This document shows positions 17,191 to 25,584 of a stretch of DNA of 64,000 nucleotides, one piece after another (the first letter of the stretch is position 1; each line of letters starts with the position of its first letter). A model generated the notes under the pieces. The model saw only the letters and a program-made list of their open reading frames with translations, did no database searches and was not told the DNA's origin. Made by a program: the position numbers and the translations under genes. The DNA comes from Victivallales bacterium. Its GTDB lineage: Bacteria; Verrucomicrobiota; Lentisphaeria; Oligosphaerales; Oligosphaeraceae. The DNA is taken from contig JAFZIJ010000059.1 in assembly GCA_017554445.1 (NCBI GenBank), forward strand, positions 23,824 to 87,823. Reading direction: 5' to 3'.

Positions 17191-17212
17191 TTTACATAAA
17201 AGGAAAACAGCA

Positions 17213-18520
17213 ATGACAGAATATCAGAAATTAACCGTAACCGGCACTGGCGATTCACTTTTCGTTTCGGATCTTCCCAAAGAATACGACGATGCTCTGC
17301 GCGCTGTCGCGGAGTTCATCAATACCTGCGATGTGAGAATCACGAATCTGGAGACGAATCTCTCCGATTTCGAATACTACGCAGGTGCCTACAGCGGAGG
17401 CACTTGGCTGAATACACGCCGCGCCTGCCTGGATGATTTGCTCCGCTATGGCTTCAACTATTTCGGGAACGCCAACAACCACGCGTTCGACTATTCCTAC
17501 AACGGCTTGCTGTCAACCATCGATGCGCTTGACAGCAAAGGACTTGCGCATTCCGGCACAGGACGCTCCCTTGAAGAGGCCGCCAAACCCGCCATTCTGG
17601 AAGCCAATGGCAAGAAAATCGCCATTTTCGCCGTCGATGCCTCCTTCGAAACCGCCTCCAAGGCTGGCCGCGCCACGAAAACAACGCCTGCCCGCCCCGG
17701 CGTGAACTACCTTCGTCACGAAGAGGTTTTCCATATTGATGAAAACGATTTGCATGATTTGCAACGCATAGCGGAAAAGACACATGTCAACTACGATCGT
17801 GAAAGATCCATTGCCACAGGCTATAAGACTCCCGATAAGGAAGGCGTGTTTGTTCTTGGAAAAACGATGTTTACAACAAACAACGACACGCCTGCTACAT
17901 CCTGCAACGCCACTGATTTGAAGCGTATCACCGCCGCTATCGCCGAAGCCCGAATCACCTGCGACTACGCGTTCATGCTCATCCATTGCCACGACAACGA
18001 CAACACGCATGAAGAAAATCCGCCCGCTTATCTGACGGAATTCGCCCACGCTTGTATCGACGCCGGCTGCGCGGCAATTTTCGGCGGCGGCTCCCATCGT
18101 CTGCGTCCGATTGAAATCTACAATGGCTGCCCTATTTTCTATTCGTTGGGCGATTTCATCTACCAAGGCCTGAAGGTAGAACATCTTCCGGCTGATTTCA
18201 TGGAAAAGTATGATGTCGATATATTTGCGACGGCGCAGGAAGCCCTCTATGTACGTTCACGCGGCAACACGGTCGGCCTGCACTGCAACAAGAAGAACTA
18301 CCAGACCGTCCTGCCGAAACTCACCTTCGAAAACGGCAAAATGACATCCTTCGCACTACTTCCGATTTATCTGAATTTCGACCGCAAAGACGACATGAAC
18401 GGACTGCCAATCATCGCTCCTCCAGCCGAAGCGGAGGAGATTTTCAATCTGCTAAACGAACTTAGCGCCCCCTATGGCACGTCATTGCAATGGGATGGCA
18501 AACTCATCACGTTGGCATAA
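17213..18520 (+). CDS. CapA family protein (metallophosphatase fold)
   Basis: A 435-residue protein of the PGA_cap/CapA family. Seen: TVTGTGDSLFVSDLP (in place of the usual GD metal site), VRITNLETNLSD, NYFGNANNHAFDYSYNGLLSTID (the NNH signature), GLAHSGTGRSLEEA, ILEANGKKIAIFAVDAS, and at the C-terminal side IFGGGSHRLRPIEIYNGCPIFYSLGDFIYQ. CapA proteins take part in poly-gamma-glutamate capsule assembly, but the wider family covers calcineurin-like enzymes of unknown role. No signal peptide or membrane anchor and no capB/capC nearby, so a capsule role is not supported by context. AAAAGG eight bases upstream supports the start. Confidence 0.85.
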   Translation: MTEYQKLTVTGTGDSLFVSDLPKEYDDALRAVAEFINTCDVRITNLETNLSDFEYYAGAYSGGTWLNTRRACLDDLLRYGFNYFGNANNHAFDYSYNGLLSTIDALDSKGLAHSGTGRSLEEAAKPAILEANGKKIAIFAVDASFETASKAGRATKTTPARPGVNYLRHEEVFHIDENDLHDLQRIAEKTHVNYDRERSIATGYKTPDKEGVFVLGKTMFTTNNDTPATSCNATDLKRITAAIAEARITCDYAFMLIHCHDNDNTHEENPPAYLTEFAHACIDAGCAAIFGGGSHRLRPIEIYNGCPIFYSLGDFIYQGLKVEHLPADFMEKYDVDIFATAQEALYVRSRGNTVGLHCNKKNYQTVLPKLTFENGKMTSFALLPIYLNFDRKDDMNGLPIIAPPAEAEEIFNLLNELSAPYGTSLQWDGKLITLA

Positions 18521-18539
18521 CAACAAGCCATTCAGACGA

Positions 18540-20591
18540 TTACATCGTCTCCGCTTGGCGGATGAATGTCTCCTGCGCTTCTTTCGTCAAATCGGTGAAG
18601 CGGACATTCCATCCGCATACGCGGACTTGCAGATTCGCATATTTCTCCGGATGGATCTGCGCATCACGCAACACAGCGGCATCGAAGATGTTGAATTGGA
18701 TGCCGCTGCCGCCTTGGGCGATGAACGTGCGGATGATGGAAACCAGAATCTGAATACCATCATCTCCTTGGACGGCAGTGGGATGCAACATGATGTCCAG
18801 ACAAGTTCCGCAGGGGAACTGCCGCATATCGACCTTCAGGACGGAATCCATCAAAGCCGTGATTCCATTGCGATCCATGCCGATGACCGCATCCATGTTT
18901 TTGGACATCGGTTCGCCGGCCAGCCGTCCGGACGGCAACGCACCGATCATTTTTCCTTTTTCAACGACCAACTGTCCATACAGTGACGGGAAGAAGAATC
19001 CGCCGCGGCCATTGGGCAATTTGAAAAGAAGCTTGGAAACAAACGCGGCAATTTCAATCGCCAAGTCGTCGGTTCGTGGATTGTTGTTGCCCCATTTAGC
19101 CGTCTTTTGCAACACGATCATGTGCAGTTTTTCATGTCCCTGCCAGTTGTCTTTCAGGATCTTGCGCAGTTCCGGCAACGTGCAGAGCTTCTCTTCATAC
19201 ACCAGATAACGGACCGCCTCCAATGAATCGACGGCATCCGCCAAATAGGAAATGACGCAACCCGTTGAATTGTAAAGGGCCCCCGAATCGGAAATGTCCC
19301 GTTCCTTTTCCATGCAGGAATCGAATGTTCCAGAAAGCAACGGCACGGGATTGACGTATTTCCACGCCAGATCGCAAAGAATCTGCCGCTCGGCCATGAT
19401 CGTGCAATTTTTACGGATCTGCTCCAAATACGCGTTTTTGAAATCGTCGAAAGTGCTGTAATCCAATCCGTTATTGATTATCTGCAACAATGGGACTGGC
19501 AAGTAGAGATGACTCGAACCCGAGCAGGAAATCTCTTTTCCAGCCACGGCGGGCTCGTAGCAGCCGATCGGAACAAAATCGGCGGCGTCTTCAGGCGTTC
19601 GCCCATGGCGAATCAACCCATCCACGATGACTTGATAGTTGAGCGACACGATGGCTGTCCGCCCGTCGCGAATGCAACGTGCATACAGTTCGGCAAAATC
19701 CTGCGGCATGTCGTCGCGCACCAAAATGGACAGCTTCGGATCGACGATGTCCATTTCATAGTACGCCTCCAATGCAAGGCGTGACAACTCGTTGATATCA
19801 GGCCCGAAGCAGAAATTCTTTCCAAAACGTTTTCCCTGATATCGTGCGTAGAAAGCAATCCAGAAGAACTTGATCAGCTCCTTCGCTGAATCACGGTCCA
19901 ACCGCCCATCTTTCAAATCGTTGCGGAAGAAATCGATATAGAGCGAATCGAAACGTCCCATCGTCCGAACTTCTTCATTGGCGAATTCGATGGCGTCATG
20001 CAGAACGTATGCGAGGGCGAACGCCTCATGGAGGGTGCGCGGCGGATGATCGGCAATCGCCTCATAGACTGGATTTTCGTTGACGACGGCGATTCGGCGG
20101 CAGAATTCCGCCAACGCCTCGTAAACCATCACGACCGACCGATGGAACGGCGAAGAACCTTTTTTCGCACGTTCAATCAATCCGGGCAGCCCGACCTTCA
20201 GCAACTTTTTCCAATCTGGCGCCACATGGCTGCGGTCCACCATCCAGCCAACCCCAAGCTCCATGTCCGCCCCGTTGCAAATAACTCCCGGCACTTTTTC
20301 CGCAGCCAGATTATATCCCGTCTTCAAATCCTCCTGAAGCAAACCAAACGTCTCGAATTTGCCTGGAAACGGATTGAACGGTTCCACACCGACGGGAGCG
20401 TGCCGCAGAATCAACGCCGTAAGAAAAGCCCGCGACAGAATCCGCTCTTCATTGGGATTCTGTGACTTATGAGCCTCCCAAGCCGTGCGGAGCTGTTCTT
20501 CGCCCCAGCAGTTCTCTTGAGAATAGACCACATTCTCATACTGTTTTTCCAGCTTCGGACGCAGTTCGTCAAACGCGGCAAAGTTCTTCAT
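18540..20591 (-). CDS. Glycyl radical enzyme of the pyruvate formate-lyase family, substrate unknown
   Basis: A 683-residue anaerobic radical enzyme. The catalytic Cys-Glu pair is in IGCYEPAVAG (Cys344, Glu346) and the glycyl radical site is RVCGWNVRF near the C-terminus (Gly660). The GC-x-EP motif points to the dehydratase/decarboxylase/lyase branch rather than true PFL, which has adjacent cysteines. Usual members are about 780-850 residues, so this is a short form. No radical SAM activase gene lies next to it, though activation requires one. It follows the PAP2 gene by six bases. I start at the ATG at 20591 with an AAAGAG-like site; a TTG two codons earlier is possible. Convergent with capA. 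Confidence 0.85.
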   Translation of the reverse strand: MKNFAAFDELRPKLEKQYENVVYSQENCWGEEQLRTAWEAHKSQNPNEERILSRAFLTALILRHAPVGVEPFNPFPGKFETFGLLQEDLKTGYNLAAEKVPGVICNGADMELGVGWMVDRSHVAPDWKKLLKVGLPGLIERAKKGSSPFHRSVVMVYEALAEFCRRIAVVNENPVYEAIADHPPRTLHEAFALAYVLHDAIEFANEEVRTMGRFDSLYIDFFRNDLKDGRLDRDSAKELIKFFWIAFYARYQGKRFGKNFCFGPDINELSRLALEAYYEMDIVDPKLSILVRDDMPQDFAELYARCIRDGRTAIVSLNYQVIVDGLIRHGRTPEDAADFVPIGCYEPAVAGKEISCSGSSHLYLPVPLLQIINNGLDYSTFDDFKNAYLEQIRKNCTIMAERQILCDLAWKYVNPVPLLSGTFDSCMEKERDISDSGALYNSTGCVISYLADAVDSLEAVRYLVYEEKLCTLPELRKILKDNWQGHEKLHMIVLQKTAKWGNNNPRTDDLAIEIAAFVSKLLFKLPNGRGGFFFPSLYGQLVVEKGKMIGALPSGRLAGEPMSKNMDAVIGMDRNGITALMDSVLKVDMRQFPCGTCLDIMLHPTAVQGDDGIQILVSIIRTFIAQGGSGIQFNIFDAAVLRDAQIHPEKYANLQVRVCGWNVRFTDLTKEAQETFIRQAETM

Positions 20592-20597
20592 AACCAA

Positions 20598-21257
20598 TCA
20601 CTCTTTCTTTTCCACAAAATGCTTCTCCACAAAGCAGTACAAGGAAATCAAGGCCGTTGACAACAGAATGCCGCCGATGATATCCGTCAGCCAATGGACG
20701 CCGGAAAGCAGACGGCAGATGACTGTTTCCACCATGACGAACCAGCAGGCGACCGTCGCCCAGAAACGCAACCTCAGCCATTGCTTCAAGCGATAATGGA
20801 ATTGATGCGCCGCCGTCAGCAGGACGCAGATCGCAAGCATCGTGTGAGACGATGGATACGACGCCTCAAGTCCTTCCTCCGACAAGACAGGACGGTAATT
20901 CACGATGAATTTGTCAAAAAACACATAATAGAACACGACCAGCACGTAGAAACCGCCCATCAGCCAGACGCCTTTGTCCACCGCGCGCAAACTACGGCCT
21001 TTGTAAAGCTGCCACGCCCCCAGCAACGCGAATCCGCCCGCCACCGCAAGAGCAATAAGCCCAAAGACTTCCGACAGTTTATACCACACTTCATGGTAGC
21101 CGTAGGCCTGCAGCCCGCTGTTCAGGCCGGCCAATCCGACTTTCGTGCCTTCCGGCCCAATGGCCTGCACATCCACATTCATCACAACAATCGTGAAAAT
21201 GATGAACGCCGCCCATGCTGTCGCCAAACCAATCAAATCCTTTTTGTCAAACTTCAT
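20598..21257 (-). CDS. PAP2-family membrane phosphatase
   Basis: A 219-residue inner-membrane protein with about five or six helices. It carries the acid-phosphatase signature in three parts: KFIVNYRPVL (the KX6RP-like block), ASYPSSHTML (PSGH variant with PSSH) and CRLLSGVHWLTDIIGG (SRX5H-type block). PAP2 enzymes remove phosphate from lipids such as undecaprenyl pyrophosphate or phosphatidic acid. It lies immediately upstream of the glycyl radical enzyme (six-base gap) and probably shares its transcript, although no functional link is obvious. The start ATG at 21257 has only a weak ribosome site. Confidence 0.9.
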   Translation of the reverse strand: MKFDKKDLIGLATAWAAFIIFTIVVMNVDVQAIGPEGTKVGLAGLNSGLQAYGYHEVWYKLSEVFGLIALAVAGGFALLGAWQLYKGRSLRAVDKGVWLMGGFYVLVVFYYVFFDKFIVNYRPVLSEEGLEASYPSSHTMLAICVLLTAAHQFHYRLKQWLRLRFWATVACWFVMVETVICRLLSGVHWLTDIIGGILLSTALISLYCFVEKHFVEKKE

Positions 21258-21299
21258 CCTGATCTATTATCCTTCTATTATCACTATTTACGAGCTTCG

Positions 21300-21553
21300 C
21301 TCGCTTATGGTTCATTGCTTATGACTTATGGCCCATGGATGGCTCTCCTCTCCCGCGAAGCGGATGACAACCGCCGAGCCGCAGGAGCCGTTTGCATCAT
21401 ATTCAATCAACGTCATGTTTCATCATTGAATCCATAGCATCTTGTCGGCTCCTGGGGGGAGCAATTTGTAAAATCTGTTTAATCAGTGTAATCTGTGGTT
21501 TGAAAAATTTACGTGTTCATTCGTGTTCATTCGTGGTTCCTAATCAACGATTT
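21300..21553 (+). repeat. Structured intergenic repeat, copy 2
   Basis: Fills the gap between the PAP2 start and the phosphatase stop. Order: degenerate CTTATGG units (21304-21335); hairpin CCGC-GAA-GCGG (21353-21363); ACCGCCGAGC (21370-21379); a perfect long stem CAGGAGCCG (21382-21390) with CGGCTCCTG (21446-21454) around a 55-nt loop that holds an inner ATTCAAT/ATTGAAT stem; GGGGAGCAATTT; AATCTGTGGTTT; TTCGTGTTCATTCGTGGTT; and AATCAACGATTT (21542-21553), which runs into the end of the phosphatase gene. Confidence 0.85.
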
Positions 21554-22037
21554 GTGGTTTTCGGATGACGTCCAGCAGCGCCTGGCAGCCTTCCATGATG
21601 TCCGAAAATGTCGTTTCGAAATCGCCCGTGTACCATGGATCCGAGATATCGCGTGGTTTGTCAGAGAAATCCAGCAGATTGAAGATGCGGCCTTCCGCGT
21701 CGTTTCCAAGAATCCGCCGCATGTTGCGCAGATTGGCCGCATCCATGCCGATGAACAGATCGTAGCGCTCAGCGTCGCGCCGCGTCAGTTGGACGGCTTC
21801 ATGCCGCCGCATCGGAATGTTGTGACGATTCAGCAGGCGGACCGTGCCTGGATGGACGCCGTTGCCGATCTCCTCCGTGCTCGTTGCGGCGGAAGCGGTC
21901 GTAATATCATCTCTCCCAATCTGATGCAGAAGATACGCCATGACCATTTCCGCCATCGGCGAACGGCAGATATTGCCGTGGCACACGAACATGATGCGGC
22001 GCACGGGAAATGGAAGATGAGTGACGCTTTCGTTCAT
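21540..22037 (-). CDS. Low-molecular-weight protein-tyrosine phosphatase
   Basis: A 165-residue cytoplasmic phosphatase. The P-loop CHGNICRS (Cys19 to Arg25, the CX5RS motif) near the N-terminus and the general-acid loop SDPWYTGDFE near residue 130 are the family hallmarks. Such enzymes dephosphorylate tyrosine kinases of capsule export, arsenate or small aryl phosphates; the target here is unknown. Its start overlaps the stop of the upstream SGNH gene by four bases (ATGA), so the two are translationally coupled. Its last codons lie inside repeat copy 2. Confidence 0.93.
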   Translation of the reverse strand: MNESVTHLPFPVRRIMFVCHGNICRSPMAEMVMAYLLHQIGRDDITTASAATSTEEIGNGVHPGTVRLLNRHNIPMRRHEAVQLTRRDAERYDLFIGMDAANLRNMRRILGNDAEGRIFNLLDFSDKPRDISDPWYTGDFETTFSDIMEGCQALLDVIRKPQIVD

Positions 22038-23020
22038 CCGTTCAACGCGTCCTTTATATCCGCGATGAGATTTTTCGCGTAGAACTCGAATCCGAAGTCG
22101 TTGGGATGCAGATATTGATCGCTGAACGCCTCCTCCAGATGCGGGACATAATTGTATCCGTCCAGCAGGCGGAAATTGCTGTATGGCTTGACGGCTTCCG
22201 TCAAGTAGCCGCGCAGTTCGTCAAACGTGCCGATGTCTGTCACGCGGTCGTGGTCGCGCCGCCAGATCGGCAGGATGGCGAATACTGGCACTTTCGGATA
22301 CAGCTTGTGCAAATTGGCGTAGAAGCCGTTCATTTGCGCGAAGAACGTCTCCTTCGTATTCTTGTGCGACCAGTCGTTTGTGCCGTAGGCGACAGTGATG
22401 ATGTCCGGCTTGTGCGGTCCAATCTCCGTAACCAGCGCGGGATTGAAAACATCGCCGCCGATGGCCTTGTTGAAGACCACTGCGCCAATGGCGTCCGCCA
22501 GCTGATTCGGATACGCAAGTGACGGATAGCGAGCATCATAGCCCTGCGTGATGGAATCGCCGTAGCTGTAGAGCGTCCGAAAACGGATAAGAGGCGCGAT
22601 AACGCGGCCGCCTTCCAGATCAAACGACTTGATGTCGATCTCCGAAAGGCACGGGAAATAGACGACGACATCGCAAGGCTGTCCGTCCAACATCACATGT
22701 AGCTCATTGTCAGGCTTTTCCATAAATGATTCATGGCCGGAGTGCTGTACCATGACGCCGTTCACATAAACATCAAAATAATAGAACATCCGCGAAGAGC
22801 CTTTGACGACATGGTAGGTCAACGTGAAGCCTTTGGCGTCCGTCGTGAAGGCCAGCCGCACGCAGGAGGCCGCGTAGGATTTTCGACGGAAGTCCGCATT
22901 TCCGTCAAAAGCGTGCATTTCCGCCGCCGTGAAACGATGCGGGACGATGCAGTCGTCTCTGCTGACGATGGCTTCCGCCCCTTGAATATACTGTGCAAGA
23001 TGATCCAGATCGATTTTCAT
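22034..23020 (-). CDS. SGNH/GDSL hydrolase, carbohydrate-esterase-like
   Basis: A 328-residue esterase. An N-terminal beta-sandwich (about 1-145) precedes the SGNH domain: YSYGDSITQGYDAR (nucleophile Ser, block I), NKAIGGDVF (Gly, block II), VAYGTNDWSH (Asn, block III) and DQYLHPNDFGFEFYA (Asp/His, block V). A jelly-roll plus SGNH layout is typical of CE2/CE3-like acetylxylan or acetyl-sugar esterases, so deacetylation of a glycan is likely. No signal peptide, so the substrate may be an imported oligosaccharide. Coupled to the phosphatase gene by a four-base overlap. Confidence 0.88.
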   Translation of the reverse strand: MKIDLDHLAQYIQGAEAIVSRDDCIVPHRFTAAEMHAFDGNADFRRKSYAASCVRLAFTTDAKGFTLTYHVVKGSSRMFYYFDVYVNGVMVQHSGHESFMEKPDNELHVMLDGQPCDVVVYFPCLSEIDIKSFDLEGGRVIAPLIRFRTLYSYGDSITQGYDARYPSLAYPNQLADAIGAVVFNKAIGGDVFNPALVTEIGPHKPDIITVAYGTNDWSHKNTKETFFAQMNGFYANLHKLYPKVPVFAILPIWRRDHDRVTDIGTFDELRGYLTEAVKPYSNFRLLDGYNYVPHLEEAFSDQYLHPNDFGFEFYAKNLIADIKDALNG

Positions 23021-23057
23021 AATCTTCTTTTTATTTGTTTTCCAATAACTTAAGCTA

Positions 23058-23969
23058 TTATCTACCGGCCAATGCGCGTTGCCGCAGATGGCGGATGATG
23101 ATATCGACGGGCGGCTGGTCCGTCAATGCCAACACATGCTCCACGCCCAGCCCTGCGCACGCTTCGCGGCACTGTTCGAGAAAACGTTCCACGGCCTGCT
23201 GGTAGCTTGCGCGGACGTCTTTCGGATTCGTGACGATGCGCTCCCCTGTCTCCAAATCCACGAACGCCGTCGCGTCGCGGAACGAAAAATCGATTTCCTG
23301 CCGGTCCAGAATCTGATAGACGATGACATCATGCTTCTTGCGGCGGAAATGCGACAGCGCAGGTCGGATTTTCTCAATGTCGTCGAACAAATCGGAGAAA
23401 ATGATTACGAGGCCGCGGCGACGGCTCTGCTCCGCAAGGCTGTGCAACGTCACCGCCAGATCCGTCTGATCCGTCGGTTTGTGGCCGACCAACGTATTGC
23501 AGATGGTCCGTAAATGTTCAGGGCCGCTCTTTGCGGGAAGCAAAGCACGGCAACGCGAATCGAACAGGGCGAGACCGACGCTGTCCTGCTGATGGACAGT
23601 AATGTACGCCAATGCCGCCGCCAGACGGCTGGCGTAACGGTATTTGCTGTCCTCCTTTTCATCGGACGCGTAGGTCATCGAACGCGACGCATCCACCAGC
23701 AAATGGACACGCAGGCTCGTCTCCTCTTCGTATTGGCGGAGATAAAGCCGTTCGTTCTTTCCGTAAACCTTCCAGTCCAGATGTTTAGGATCATCACCGA
23801 CCACATATTGTCGATAGTCCGCGAACTCGACGGATATGCCTTTCAGCTGGCTACGGTGCGCGCCTGTCATCGTCCCCTCCACCGTAAAACGGGAGCCGAG
23901 GGACAGACGCGACAATCGCGTCATGTCCTCCGCGCTCAATAATTGACTGATTCCGTTTTCGGCCGGCAT
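23058..23969 (-). CDS. DUF58 (von Willebrand A-like) protein
   Basis: A 303-residue cytoplasmic protein. GTMTGAHRSQLKGISVEFADYRQYVVGDDP and HLDWKVYGKNERLYLRQYEEE form the DUF58 core; LLVDASRSMTY supplies the metal-binding DxSxS of a vWA domain. DUF58 proteins normally work beside a MoxR-type AAA ATPase in maturation of other proteins; no such partner lies next to it here. The frame is open 32 codons further upstream, but the residues there are not family-like and overlap the divergent uvrC promoter zone, so I start at the ATG at 23969. Confidence 0.88.
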   Translation of the reverse strand: MPAENGISQLLSAEDMTRLSRLSLGSRFTVEGTMTGAHRSQLKGISVEFADYRQYVVGDDPKHLDWKVYGKNERLYLRQYEEETSLRVHLLVDASRSMTYASDEKEDSKYRYASRLAAALAYITVHQQDSVGLALFDSRCRALLPAKSGPEHLRTICNTLVGHKPTDQTDLAVTLHSLAEQSRRRGLVIIFSDLFDDIEKIRPALSHFRRKKHDVIVYQILDRQEIDFSFRDATAFVDLETGERIVTNPKDVRASYQQAVERFLEQCREACAGLGVEHVLALTDQPPVDIIIRHLRQRALAGR

Positions 23970-23986
23970 GTGATTCCCAGACGTCT

Positions 23987-24000
23987 TTTCACCTGTGAAA
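23987..24000. promoter_or_regulatory. Perfect dyad in the DUF58/uvrC divergent region
   Basis: TTTCACCTGTGAAA is a 14-bp inverted repeat (6-bp arms) between the divergent DUF58 and uvrC starts. A weak rightward promoter may follow: TTGTTT (24005-24010), 16 bp, TAAATT (24027-24032), about 45 bases before the uvrC GTG start. The dyad may be an operator; this is inference. Confidence 0.3.
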
Positions 24001-24077
24001 TGATTTGTTTTACCATATAAATACTTTAAATTATTCTCAGTAAAAATCAATGAAAGCGTATGCATAAGGAAAACTTT

Positions 24078-25562
24078 GTGCCAGAAGATTCAAAACAGCC
24101 CATATTCCGCAGCCAGGACGTCCCGCGTGTACCAGGCGTCTACGTCTATCGAAATAGCGGAGGAGAAGTGATTTATGTCGGCAAGGCGCGCAATCTGCGC
24201 AGCCGGATGTGCTCCTATTTCCAGCCGTCGGGAGCCATGCAGAGCGACCCGCGCCGCCGCGCCCTTATCCACAGTATTGCCAGCTACGAAATTTTCCCGG
24301 TGGAGACGGAACAGGAGGCACTCCTGCTGGAGGACCGTTTCATCAAGCAGTACAATCCGCGATACAACGTCGATCTGCGCGATGACAAACGCTATCTCCA
24401 TGTCGCCATCGATCCGACAGAAACATTCCCGCGCCTCCAGACAGCCCGCCTGCGCCGTGAAGATGCACGATATTATTTCGGCCCGTTCCCGTGGGCAACC
24501 GCCCTGCGTACGACTATCCGCTTTTTAGAAGTCCGCTATGGCCTGCGTAGCTGTCCCGTGGCGGAACCATGCTCGGATACGAAGCTACACTGCCATGAAG
24601 ACGTCATCCGCGACTGTCTCTGCCCATGCGTCGGTAAAGTCACACCGGAAGAATACCATGAACGGCTTGAAAAAGTCATGGCCATCCTGCGTGGCGACTG
24701 CCGCGAACTCGTCGAAGAACTCACAGCGGACATGCAGGAAAAGGCTCGCCAGATGGATTTCGAAGGCGCCGCCACTATTCGCGACATGATCGCAAATCTG
24801 AAATCCGTTCTGGAGCCCAATCGCCGTTTCATCAACCATACGCTCGCCACGCGGATGATGGCGACCAACATGGTGGCCGTCGAAGCCCTCCAGAAGGCGC
24901 TCAACATGGACAAACCGCCGCTTGTCATGGAATGTTTCGACATGTCCAACATCTCCGGCGTACTCGCCGTCGGCTCCATGGTCTGCTTCAAAAACGGGCG
25001 CCCGTCAAACAAAGACTACCGCCGCTTCCGCATCCGTTCCGAAACCGCCAATGACGACACCGCCTTCATGCGGGAAGTCCTCACACGCCGTTATGGACGG
25101 TTGCTAAAGGAAAACCTTCCTCTGCCGGATCTGATCATTCTCGACGGCGGTGCGGGGCAGCTGCGCATCGGCATGGAAGTCTTCCGCGAAATCGGCATGC
25201 CGAATATCGTGATGATCGGTCTCGCGAAACGCCACGAACACATCATTTGGCCGGACAGCGACGTCGAACAGGAGCTACCACGCGAAAATCCGGGCCTCCG
25301 CCTCCTGCAGGCCATCCGTGACGAAGCGCACCGTTTCGCCAACGGCTACCATCGCCTGCTCCGTAGCAAACGGATCGCCGACTCGCTCCTTTCAGACGTG
25401 CCCGGTATCGGCAAAAGTCGTTGCCAACAACTGCTTAAGCAATTCGGCTCCGTCAAGGCCATCGCCAAAATGACACCAGAGGAGCTCGCTGAAAAGGCCG
25501 ACGGCGTCGGCATCGAAACCGCAAGGAAAATCATCGATTATCTATCTTCACATCTTGGCTAA
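24078..25562 (+). CDS. uvrC: UvrABC nuclease subunit C, short form
   Basis: A 494-residue repair nuclease that makes the incisions on either side of a DNA lesion. Domains: GIY-YIG (VPRVPGVYVYRNSGGEVIYV, residues 14-33), the cysteine region CLCPCVGKVTPEEY, the UVR UvrB-binding helix (KARQMDFEGAATIRDMI), the RNase H-like domain (ECFDMSNISGV with catalytic Asp, LIILDGGAGQL with Asp, RDEAHRFA with His) and C-terminal helix-hairpin-helix repeats (LSDVPGIGKSRCQQLLKQFG). It is about 110 residues shorter than E. coli UvrC; the segment between the UVR helix and the RNase H-like domain is missing. I choose the GTG at 24078 (AAGGA seven bases upstream) over the ATG at 24060. Confidence 0.9.
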   Translation: MPEDSKQPIFRSQDVPRVPGVYVYRNSGGEVIYVGKARNLRSRMCSYFQPSGAMQSDPRRRALIHSIASYEIFPVETEQEALLLEDRFIKQYNPRYNVDLRDDKRYLHVAIDPTETFPRLQTARLRREDARYYFGPFPWATALRTTIRFLEVRYGLRSCPVAEPCSDTKLHCHEDVIRDCLCPCVGKVTPEEYHERLEKVMAILRGDCRELVEELTADMQEKARQMDFEGAATIRDMIANLKSVLEPNRRFINHTLATRMMATNMVAVEALQKALNMDKPPLVMECFDMSNISGVLAVGSMVCFKNGRPSNKDYRRFRIRSETANDDTAFMREVLTRRYGRLLKENLPLPDLIILDGGAGQLRIGMEVFREIGMPNIVMIGLAKRHEHIIWPDSDVEQELPRENPGLRLLQAIRDEAHRFANGYHRLLRSKRIADSLLSDVPGIGKSRCQQLLKQFGSVKAIAKMTPEELAEKADGVGIETARKIIDYLSSHLG

Positions 25563-25584
25563 AAATCATCATACCTATATTATT

